From Chrysaora quinquecirrha (taxonomy: Eukaryota > Cnidaria > Scyphozoa > Semaeostomeae > Pelagiidae), in NCBI GenBank assembly GCA_014526335.1, contig JACTAT010000052.1, positions 2,416,490 through 2,480,489 on the forward strand: a stretch of 64,000 nt of DNA. The letters are read 5' to 3'. Made by a program: the position numbers and the translations under genes. Positions within the stretch are counted from its first letter, which is position 1; each line of letters starts with the position of its first letter. Below are positions 46,201 to 58,200 of the stretch, piece after piece. Below the pieces are notes generated by a model that worked only from the letters and a program-made list of their open reading frames with translations, had not been told where the DNA came from and searched no databases.

Positions 46201-49200
46201 ATCTGTGTACATGTTACCAATTAGTCAACTGTTTCGCTCTTTTCAATCATCTGAACTCTTGGAGACGAAAAAGCTTTTAAGCATGTTCCAGAATTCGTCT
46301 AATTTTTAAAATAAAAATCTTTCGTAACAAAAAAATCATAAAAATTGTCAGATCGATTCTTCTACCTTGATTGCACCAGCCTTGGTTGAATTTGAGAAAC
46401 TATATTGTGTCACCTTGCGATTATCTTCCGAGAAAGCTGCAGAAAACAGATAATTATTGACAATAAGCAAAGTAGGCTCGTTGCCTAAAAATTGACCGTT
46501 CAGGTTATTCAGGTAAACAGTTCATGTGAAGTTTATAAAACGCCTTCTCCACCTTCCCTAATTCATCTTAAGTGGCATTAAGACAAACCACTAAATGGGA
46601 TTATATACAAAACAATTACGGATGATGGAATATATTTGAGAAGCTTTCTTACTTTGTCTTGACGTTATAGAACCAGAGAGGTTGTAGAGTTTGCGATTTC
46701 TGACTGACTTTGAAAGAGCTGGAGCGAAACCAACATTTGGGAAGGTTAATGTAACGTCCTTCATGTTATTCCTGAATTGAAAAAAAATTAAAAATTAAAT
46801 CATTACTGTTGGCTAGCTATCACTTCAATCTATCAGAAGATTAGAAAATATTGTAACGGATTCTATTGAAATATTCACTTGTAATAGTAAGTAGCAAGCC
46901 AACCTCGTCCTCAGGCCCCAAATCGAATTTCCTCGAATCTCAACCGTCAAATCGATTTTAATACTGGCAATTTTGGCCTAGGCATAAAAACAAGATGTAG
47001 ATTCCGAAAGCAGATGTTCTTAGAAAGGAAATGGAAAGAATTTCATTGATAACTGTAAGGCAAGATACACTATCTCGTGCAGCATCATGTTTTGGTTTTT
47101 ATGGATGTTTCTTTGCATAGTTTTCGGCCTATTTTGGTGTGAAATTTTGAAGAAACTGTGACGTCACTTAAAATTTCTATTGTTTGAACAGCCAATCAAA
47201 TTGCGAATAGACAAGACCGATACCAGGGTCGAATATGGACAGCGGAGTTTCACGAAGAGACCTATTCACTCTGGGGACGAGGTTGATAGCAAGCAGTTAA
47301 CCCTATTAGGTATGGGGGGGGGGCGTTTTTCGCCCCCCTCCTACATTTGCTCAGATATCGTCTAGAAAAAGTCATCAGTATGGGTAGTAGGGTCTTGATT
47401 TTTCCTAAAATTTATCAAGGAAACTTGTGGTACAGATGTTGGTATTGCGGACTTGGTCACATGACCAGAAGATGCCCATATTTGGAAGCAAGTGTAGCGA
47501 ATGATCCGTTAATTGGCTATATCTCTGTCAATATTTATCGGATATGACTAAAACATGCATTGTTGGACTTCTCTTGGTGAGAGCTATCGTTTGATGTATC
47601 ATGTGAATGATTTTGCAATTGTCAGCAGATTTTGTCACTTGTCACGTGATCATTATGTTAATTGAAGTTAATTAGCCTAATTAGCAATTTTTTTCATTAA
47701 ATGGATGTAATCATACAGGACCCACTGTTAACTAATACTTCTAAACGTTTTTGATGAAATTAAGGCTAGTTATTGGACTTTTTCAAAATGCTGAGTAAGC
47801 AAAAAATTTGTTCCTTCGCATTCAGGCATATCATTACTAATTAAAAATAGTAATTGGTCAGAAAATAGCTGAAATGAATGTAAAAGTTTACATTCTGTGG
47901 AAATTTGAAGATTTTGAGTGTCTTTTACCTATTTCAGGGTGATTGAGCTTGATTTTCGGCAGCCTAGCTGTTAAAGATCATTGAGGGCATTCTGAAGTTT
48001 GGCAATTGAAGGAATCCTATGCAGAGTTTATTTATTACAGGAGCATCGTAGTCTTTGAATTACATTAAAATATGTCAACTCCAAAATTAAACTATATGAG
48101 AAACAAAAAACAAGAATGTCTATCTGGACTGGTATCGTGTGATGAACACCAATCAGCTCACAGAGTAGAGTGAGGTGACCACCAAACCTTGTCCCCAGTG
48201 TGAATAGGCCTCTACGTGAAACTCCCCTGTCCATATTCGACCATGGTACCGGCCTTGTCTATTCGCAATTAGATTGGCTGTTCAAACAATAGAAATTTTA
48301 AGTGACATCACAGTTTCTTCAAAATTTCACACCAAAATAGCCGAAAACTATGTAAAAAAAACATCCTTAAAAACCAAAAAATGATGCTACATGTGATATT
48401 GTATCTTGCCTGACAGTTATCGATGAAGTTCTTTGCATTTTCTTTCCAAGAACATCTGCTTTCGGAATCTAAATCTTGTTTTTATGCTTAGGCCAAAATT
48501 GCCAGTATTTTGGCAGATTTTGTGGCCGGTACCAGGGCCAAGATCGATTTGACGGTTAAGCTTCGAGGAAATTCGATTTGGGGCCTGGGGACGAAGTTGG
48601 AAGTGACCATTAGATATTCAGGTGCATTAAGAAACTTATATCTTGATTCTTTACCTGTCAATTTCCATTACAAGAATGTCGGGATAACTTATGACAGATC
48701 TTGTAATATCAACTTGCTGTTTAATTCCACAAGCTGAACAGACCACAGAGCTCTCTCTAGAAAACAATACAGAAAACCAATGTCACTGAACGTTTCATGA
48801 TGAAAAATGTCAATGCAAACCTTTAAACATGGTTTAACATGCTGTTACCAGTTATAAGTTAAAATATGGTTACAACAAAAGGAACACTTCTTTGCACGTC
48901 CCCAGATTTCGCTAAGATTACAAGCATATCTACCATCTGATCGGTTGATAAGTCCTCGACCGCTTTCGATCGATCGACCGCTTTAGGTGGTGTGGCCGAT
49001 TGGTCAAGGCGTTCGGCTCACGATCGCAAGGTCGTGGGTTCGAATCTCGTCGGGACCACTTTTCACAAGCCTACAGTCAACTCAGCTGTCCATCCTTCCG
49101 AGGTCGGTAAATGAGTACCCAGGATATTCGTTCTAGAATATCAGTCTGGGGGCACAAGCCGCAGGTCCACATCAGCTGTATAGCTGCCAGAACCACTGAT

Positions 49201-52200
49201 GACCTGCATTAACAAATAAAGATTGCTTGCTTGCTTGCTGATGGGAAAGTCCAACTTATTGGAGCTTTGCTGTCGACCAATTTCGCTTGGAATAGGTCGA
49301 AGGGGAGCCCCAGGTCAACGTCCCTACCCGTGTGCTGCTCGTTGAAAAACCTTAGGACTAATGGAAACTTTGTGCTTTTGCATGACTGTCAAAACTTTCA
49401 ATGAAACGTTGCTTGAAAATTGATGTTCCAACCTTACCTTTTACATGACATTTCTGAAACAAGGAAGAAATCTACTTATATCGTTCATAAAAATCCATTC
49501 AAACTATGAACTGTAAAACGGTGAAATTAGCATCGAATTTAGCATCATAAATGCATATGCATGGAATTACACAGTTGCAGACATGAAATCATGCCCTCAA
49601 TATTTACCAGCAACCCCCCAATATTTCAAGAAAAGGCCACTATAACAATTTTACATAGTTCTCAAGTTATGAACATGAGCTTACTGCTTTCGAAACGATG
49701 CCAGTCCCTCTTCAATGGAAAATATATTTGCTGGGATACCAGAAACCAATGTTGAATGCTCTAGCACTTCAGGAGTCTAAAAAAGATGACTTCTACAATA
49801 AATTATGTGGATAGAGCCCAGGATCACAGATCAAGGAGGGAGGCTTTGGTATTATCCGGGTTGCGGGTCTGGTCGATTTCGGCCTCGGGTTTTCGGGTTT
49901 TTCCAAAAACTTGTGCGGGTTTTCGGGTCAAGTTTATTTAAGTGGGAAACGGGTTTTGCCGAATTTTTAGCCCGGGTTTCGGGTATTGTAGTAAAAATGT
50001 GCGGGTTTTCGGGTTCTCACATAGGATGTCAATGGGTAAATTTCTAAAAACAGTTGTCGAAACTAAGATCATCCGGGTTTTCGGGTTTGTCTCAATTTTC
50101 TTCCAGGTTTTCGGGTTTCGATACCCCCTCAAAGCCCCCCATCAAGAGTAAGACTCCTTGCCATACTTGAAAATTCTGTCAAGCGGGTTCTTATGAAATT
50201 TTCGTGTAAGCTGCTTACCATTTTCTCCATAGATGGCAGCATGTACGCAACAATTTTGCATGCTGGCCCAACAGCAATAGTTCTTGATGCCTTTAGATGG
50301 CATCCCGAGCAAGATGCATCCGAACATAAAAGACAATGCTCGTCCTGGAAAGCAATGACAACCACAACTATTAATCACGTATATAGTTCAAAGTTACCAA
50401 TTAAAAAGCTTGTAGTGTTAAACAGGATCATGTCTAGGAACGGCTCAGCCGAGTTGTTGCTCCACCAGCGCGCAGCAACGAGTCCCTCAAGAATACGGAA
50501 AACTAAAAAAAGAAAAGTTCCCATTTTATAGTCTATTACTAGCCTAGGACTACTAAATCCACTTAAAACTTTATCTCCAGCCTTGATGTATACAGCATAT
50601 AGTTGGTTTCAGCCACACATTGCGCTCATAACTACCGATCAAGTACCCTTTTATACACCTGGGTTGAGCTGGAGAGAGGTACATTTGTGTTAACATATTG
50701 CTCAAGATTGTTATCTCTGCAATAGCAGATGGAAAGACCGTGGCTCAAACCAATAACCTTTTGGTTATAAGTCCTGAAGGCTACGTCTACACGAGAGAAA
50801 GTGGATCGGATCTAAAGTGGATCGGATCCAGAAGTTCTAGTTTTGGTATGGAAAGGCCTTTCGTTTACACCACGCACGGATCCGATCCACTTTTGGGTCA
50901 AGCAATTGACGCATGCGTGGTTATTGAATATTTCTATAGTTATTTATAACAATATTTTTGAAGAGAGCCAGTTTTGGATCGGATCCATATGTTTACACGA
51001 TGCAAAAGTAGATCAGATCTAGACTAGAACACTTTTGAAAGCGATCCAAAATAGGTCGGTTCACGGACCAAAAGTGAATCAGAGCTACGAATGGTGTGTA
51101 AACGCAAGGCCTATCCCTACTAAAAGTAAATCGGATCGTGTTGCGTTGAACTTAATTCAAAGTGGATTATTTTGGGTTTTTTCACTGAAAAAGATGCACA
51201 AAAGGCGTGAATTCTAATTCGGAATGGCTGCAGTAAATGCAGTAAATCTATTCTGATTAAATTTGACGCTGCATTTATGTCGTACTTGTGTATTAAGTTT
51301 GGCAAATCCTGCTTCAATTTATTCAAAGTGCAGCATTGAATAATATTGCCACTATATATGGGTGAATTTAAATCAAACTTAATTCAAATCTTGCTGGAAT
51401 TAAATTTGACACGACCTAAAAGCGGCCTTATAAGTGGGAGGGGAGTGACAGCTATGATCAATGCACCGGTTTTCAGCCAATCAGATTGAATAACAGAGTC
51501 GCGGTTCTGGCCATAGGTTAATAAAAACTTTCTGACTTATCGAGCTTATTTCATCAAACTATCCTTGAACACATCACAACGATTAATAGTGTTACTAAAG
51601 ATTACTTTTTGTATCATTTTTGGGGTCAATTTCTTATAAACGATTTCTTATAAAAACATGCGTCCAATGAAAATCTACAGTAGACTATTTTGATAAGGTT
51701 AAAAAGGTCTTACATGAGAATGAGCTTTGAAAACAACAGGAACTGCAAGTATTTCATTTCTCGGTGTAGTACCATCTGTAATCTTCTTCGCACTATTTAT
51801 CCTTCCTTGATCTTCAATGTCTGACATGTCTGTTACGGCCGGAGTGCTTGTATAAGGATAATCGGCTTTTCATTTCCCTCGTTTGTTGTACCATCGTCCT
51901 GATTTGATCGGAATGTTTCAAAAGCTTGCAGCTTCCCTTCTTTACACATTGCGTCAAAAACTGTGGAGGCTGCGTCCTGTAAAATTAAGTAAAAAACTTA
52001 AATAGGCTAGCCTATCATGTGTGTAGATCCTGGTGAAAATCCCTCAATAGGAGTCCCTGTAGTTATTATTCTTTTATCTTTGGGCCTCCACCCTTCCAGC
52101 CATATGATGTTAAAATATTTAAAATCTTGCAGGTATTAAGGTTTACAATGTATTTTTAAGTTACGAAGAAATTCACCAGCCACCCCATTCTCTAATGTCT

Positions 52201-55200
52201 CGTCTAAGCTACTACGCCTAGACTTATGACTTGCGCTCCTTTGGCCAGTCTGATTGATAGGTCGCTTAGAACATAGCAGTGTGCAGTCACTCACGGCGCT
52301 CATAACTCCTGACCAGGTACCCATTTATACATTCAGATGGAAAGAAGCACATTTATGTAAACAACTTGCCCAAGGGTATTATTTCTGGTTTCATCAAAAC
52401 AGAGAATCGTGTCAATTCAATAAGTACGGAGTCCTTATAAGAGCTCATAAGACTAATAAGAACAATAAAAAATTCCCGAAAAGAAACAAGCAAGGGAGCG
52501 GTTATTACGCATTTTATACAAGAGAAACATCCTTATGAATTGTAACTAGAGTATCTCAAGTAACAGAAGGAAGACGCCAACGGCTAATACTGGATAACCC
52601 AGGGGCGGCACCACAAGTTGGACAGGGGGGACGTGTCCACCCCAGTTTTCTCAAAGATTGATTTTATAATTCGCCCAAATCCGATGATAAAATAGTTGGG
52701 AGGGGACTGATGAGTCACTTTCTTTTCTTGAGACTTCACTTGAATTCCCACTCCTTTCTGAATCAAGAGAGGTTGGCTTTTGGAAGAAAGAAGGAAAGAG
52801 AAGCAGCTGAAAACAATCAAGCAGTGACTAATATTTTCATAGGTTTATGTCGTGTCTTGAGTTTATGATTACGTTCTCGTCAAGTTTTTGCCCTTCATTG
52901 ACTGTTTCATCTCTGCAAATATTAGGGTACTATCTTTCATTCTATCCAAAAGAGGGCGTTTCCAAGTGCTCTAAAGGGTGTTTTCCGGCATTCTAAAGGG
53001 CGTGGTCCCTAAAAATTTTTCCAAACCCCCCAATTAAACTCGCTTCGCCCACTACTCCACCCCTGGGATACTGTAACCGTCATATTTATTGAAGTCCCAT
53101 TGAAGTTTAGAAGCACTCCCTGAGTTAAGGGAATCAAAGTTTAAAATCCCTACTTGTAGTTGACGCTTTTTTTCAACAGCATGTCAGTGCACGCATTCAA
53201 CGTCCCAAAAGCCAATAACGAGGGATTGTACCTTATTACAGATATGTTTGGAAGAATCTTTAACAGTTATCTGGGGGGTAAATGAAAATAGTATACTTAC
53301 ATGAATGAATAAGATATCGTTATCTTGGACTGAGGCAATGATTATCCGACTACTTATCTGTGGATTCAGTTTGTAGAGCTTTGAATTTATATTTGCAATC
53401 GTTGTCCACTGATTAAAGCGTAAAAGGTACCTACGGAAAAACACTGATACTTTAGCTGCCTAATTGATTGAGGTTGGGAATAAGCGAGGGGTGAAGCAGC
53501 ATTCAGAATCTATTCGGGGGTGTCAAAATAATTGGGGGTCGGAATTTGCTTGACAAACTTTGTCAGCAAACTGCCGAAATGAAATGCCCTGTAGTACTTA
53601 TAGATAAGATAAGGCAATCTGTAGTCCTTACAGGGAAAAAGACTGTATAAGTGACACTTCATACCAAGAAATTGGCAATTAAATAATCTCATTCCGAATC
53701 AGCAAAGACCTGTTTGGTCTGGCCCGGCGCCCGGTAGTGATAGGCTTATTACATGAGCCGTGGTTATCGCTATTGAGTCTATGCCGGACGCTCGAACTTC
53801 TCTGAGCAAACAGATGAAGGATTGTTGTTGTTGTTGCTGTTGCTGCTTGCGAAGAGTGGGACTGATGTAATACATCTAGGGTAGTAGCAGTTCTATGGGA
53901 AGTAGATTCCCCGCAAAATGCCTGATTGCGAGAATACTTGCACCAATGTTTAATTTCCTTGTAAGGAATAACTACATGAGAAAGCAATGTCATTACTTTT
54001 TCAAATTCCATGTACCGCAACATAACGAAACGAAAGCAATAAGAAATAAATTAGGCCCTAACCAAACTATCAAAACTTTTGGTCAAACATTTGTCATGGC
54101 TTTAAAAGCAATGTTAACCGTTTGGTCACGTCACACAATATTGCTTGACAGGCAAGAATAGGTTTTAGTTTAACTTGCGAGTATGTTTGAAATAGTTCAA
54201 AACATCTAAAGCAAAATGTTTGAAAAAGAAGTTTGTGAAATGGCAAAACGGTAAAACATTTTACTTGACAAGCAAATTTAAAATGTTTTACAAATAATGT
54301 TTCATCGTTTGGTTAGGGCCTAACACAGCATATGCCTTCTCACTTTTCAATAATGCATCTCCCACCAGTGCTGTACGTTATCAATGGAATTACTGCAAGG
54401 AAAGTGCAGATAACACGTTTAGCAATCAGTCATTTAAGAACACTAGGACCACTAGACCACTAAGGTTTATCACATCGTTTTAAAAAATCAAGCTTACCTA
54501 GTGTTTTGTTATCGAAATTCATGAAGGAAAGTGGCAATGAAGTGAACGGCTCGTGTCTTATGTTAGTATGTCCACAGGGCATTCAGCCTGAAATATAGAA
54601 ACAAATCTAAAAGAAATACCATAACATAGTCGTAAGCTGTAAGGTCAGTGAGGTTAAAAATCAGTATTATGGGAGAAATTAAGAAAACAGCCTTTCTTTC
54701 TCTAGAGTTTCTCTTTCCTTTCCGCATAAACCAGCATCAACTGCGAATTGCTTTCTTCACTTTGCTTTACTTTGCTCTTAGCTACAACCTCCAAAAAGCC
54801 AAACCATTGATAACTTAATAGCTTATGTCAAACGATTGGGTAAGGTCCTCAGCCCGTCTAGCTCCACTAATGAGCCAAAGCCCAGGAAGTTACTCTGATT
54901 GAGGCCTGACGGGGGGGGGGGGGCTATTCAAGACTAAGGAGAATAAAAGTTAAATGTAAAACACTAAAAATCATGCCATTTTGGTAGCCTCAAATCAAGC
55001 TAACGGTGAATATTTAGGTGTTATGAAGGTGTTTGTATCTAGGTACATACCCGTTTCTTCAAATGTCCTCTAAAGATATGGCTTATTATTGAGTGATTAG
55101 CCCTTGTTGACTGCCTAGAAATAGAAAGTTATAATTGTTGGTATACATTGTAAAATATTGCTACACGCTATACACTACACTACATTCTACTACACTACAC

Positions 55201-58200
55201 TTCACTACACTTAACTACACTACATTACAATGCACTAAACTTCACTAAACTATATTACATTACACTACACTTCAATGCACTGCGCTCCACCACACTACAC
55301 TACACTGCACTACACTTACTACACTACACTAAACTATAATAAACAAAACTACATTGCAACCATACTTCCAATACACTGCACTACGCTACACTACTGTAAA
55401 CTACAGTGCACTACACTACACTACACTACACCTACTACACTACACTATGCACTAAACACTTCACTAAAATAAAAAAAACTAAATTACATTACAACCACAC
55501 CACACCATACTTCAAGCTACACTCAACTACACAACACTGCACCTCACTTCACTACACTACACTACAGCACACTATACTACACCACGCTACACTACACTTC
55601 ATCGCAATCATACTACAGTACACTTCTACACACTTCATTGAATTACACTCTACTACACACACTACTACATTCCTCTAGACTACTAGACTACACTACAGAG
55701 CACTTCATTACACTAGGCCTACATTGCACTACGATACTCTGAGCTTCAAAAACTTAAAAAAACTGCACCTACACTTCATCTCACTTCTATGAAGAACACT
55801 GAGCTGAACTTTACTTACTACACTTAAACAAAAACTCTACACTACACTGAATCACACTATTATACACAATACTAAACTTCACTAAACAAAATAAAACTAC
55901 GTTACGCTCACTTTTTGCAAAGCATGGCATTACACTACAGTGCCAAGCATGGAATTAGCTACACAATACTATGTATACAAAAACCAACAAGCACTGGACT
56001 GCAGTAGACAGCACTGTAGGCATGGTAAAGCCAAAGCTAAAGTACTACGACTATCTACCTGCATCTTCTAAGACACGCTCGTTTTATTTTGCCAGTTTTC
56101 TTGGCTAAAATTATTTCCTCGTGTAAAGAAGCCAAGATCCTTTTTAAAGCCTCAAAGGATGACTGTATGAAAAAGAAAGAAGTGAACAGACAATAAACAA
56201 TAACATAATAATAACAATAATTAAGAATAAACAATAATTCTAGAAGCGCTAAAGCACAGTTTAACACTGCTGGAATAAAAGACGATGATTTTTCAAAGTA
56301 CCTCGTTGCTCTTTGAATTTTTGCAAAATTTTGTCAACTTTCGAAGCTCTGACTGGAATTCCATGCTCTTTGATTTTGTTTTCAACTTGAACACTTTTAT
56401 AAAATGTTGCAAAGACCATTTTGGCATCTGTCAAAGAAAAAGGATGGCCAGTTCGGTCGACACCTTACCGCGAGAAGGCACTGGTCAAACGATCAGTGTT
56501 TCCCAATGTTTTACTGTTTGGCCTACTTTCCATTTGCTTGGAGAGCAAATGAAAGGTTTTTATATGTAGCAGAATGAAGACTTTACGTTGAAAAATGCTG
56601 AGTATTCGACAAGAGCCCCAGAGCTTCTGTTGGCCGCTTAATTAAGCCACAAAGGACTTTCAATCAGATGTTTGACAGGCATTTTCGAGGGTGGCTATCA
56701 GGAGAAAGAAAAAAATACATTTGGTCATTTGCTGTTATATTTTCTAGTGACCGAGGAAAGGAAATCTATCCGACCAGCAACGCTTTACCATGTGATGTGG
56801 CCAACCGATCCTACAATTTAACTGATTTTAGATTTTATATAACATAGCTCATATTTAAAATGTTTTACAAACACTGATGATCGTCTGGTAAAAGCCGAAG
56901 GCAAGCAGCATAGGAAATCCAATACAATCTTTCAACAGTGCAGGAAATACAAGAAAATTTTTAGTTAATAAGTACACTCCGCTGGAGAATAATTGGATAT
57001 GAACCAAGTTAGAAATCCAAAAGCCTCATAACCAATACCTTTAATAATTTTTACCTTTTTCGTTGATGATGACGTATTGTCCGAAGAGCTTACACCAATG
57101 CCTGAAATTAATATAAGAAATCTATTAATGATGGCAATAACATGCTTGAAACTTCGACTAACACTATTCAATTTAATTGCCGGACGCTCTAGACCCCGTT
57201 TACACTATGCCGTTTCTAAACGAAAACCGTACGAAGTCATACCGAATTGGCCTTTCGCTTACACTGAAACGTTTTCCTAACCGGAATGAAATGAAATCGA
57301 TTTCGAAACAGTATGATTTGAAAACGGTACAAATCGTTTTTGTGTAAGCGGGTGAAAACGGAACGATTTCGCTCCGGATTGAAAGGGAGGTGTAAAATTT
57401 TCTCTGAACGAGACAAATTAAACAGGGCGCTTGATATGTCGCCAGAATAATAAATGAGATTTCACACCTCCCTTTCAACCCGGAACGAAATCATTCCGTT
57501 CTCACTCGTTTACACTGAAACGATTCGTACCGTTTTCAAATCATACCGTTTTCGAGATCGTTTTCATTTCAAAACATTTCAGTGTAAATGGAAGGCCAAT
57601 TCGGTATGACTTTGCACCGTTTTCGTTCAGAAACGGCATAGTGTAAACGGGGCCTTAAGCAAAACTCAAATTTTTCCTATTGTAAAACCTTGACAGATTT
57701 CACCTTAAAAAGATCCGAATTTCGGAACCATATTCTTGTAATTCTCGTAAACGGAGCCTCTATCTCCAATCACAGCTACAGCTACCCGCTTAGTACCTCA
57801 AATTGCTGTCAAAAACTGCTAGCTTACTATTAACAAATTTCATTCACCTCGAAAGTATTTCTTTAATGGTTCTATTGACATAAGACAGTTTAAAGCAGCT
57901 GAAGTTTCAGAAGACTCATGGTCGAAAGCATCTTTAGCATCAACGGCAGCAGATTTGTTTTCATTGCTCAGTAGGGGTTCTAAAATACAAAAACCAAAAC
58001 ACTTGAATAAAAGCTGAATTATTAACATAAACGTTAAGTGCAAAAATACAGTGCTATAAGTTTGTGTTGAAGGTTCCTGTATTTATGAAACATGTCTGTC
58101 AATGGCCACTGTATAGCAGTTAATAACTTGACAAAGATTGTATCTTCTAGCATCTGGTAGAATAACTTCAGTTCGCGAATGCTATGAGGCTTAGTGGTGT

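Noticed and set aside
47347..47547. Zinc-knuckle-like CWYCGLGHMTRRC
   Set aside because: Spacing is CX2CX3HX4C, one short of the retroviral/Gag-type knuckle; a short frame with no other retroelement motif next to it.
48986..49060. Functional tRNA gene (Ser/Leu-like)
   Set aside because: Acceptor and anticodon stems do not pair well, and a SINE body with (TTGC)n tail follows.
55275..55678. Tyr/His/Thr-repeat open frames (LHYTTLHYT)
   Set aside because: Direct translation of the TACAC pentamer satellite.
54498..56162. Ubiquitin-specific protease identity for the unknown gene
   Set aside because: CGHTNIRHEPF and ALNCLMSIEPLKKYF loosely recall USP sequence, but no catalytic Cys or His box is present and the first piece lies in a doubtful exon.
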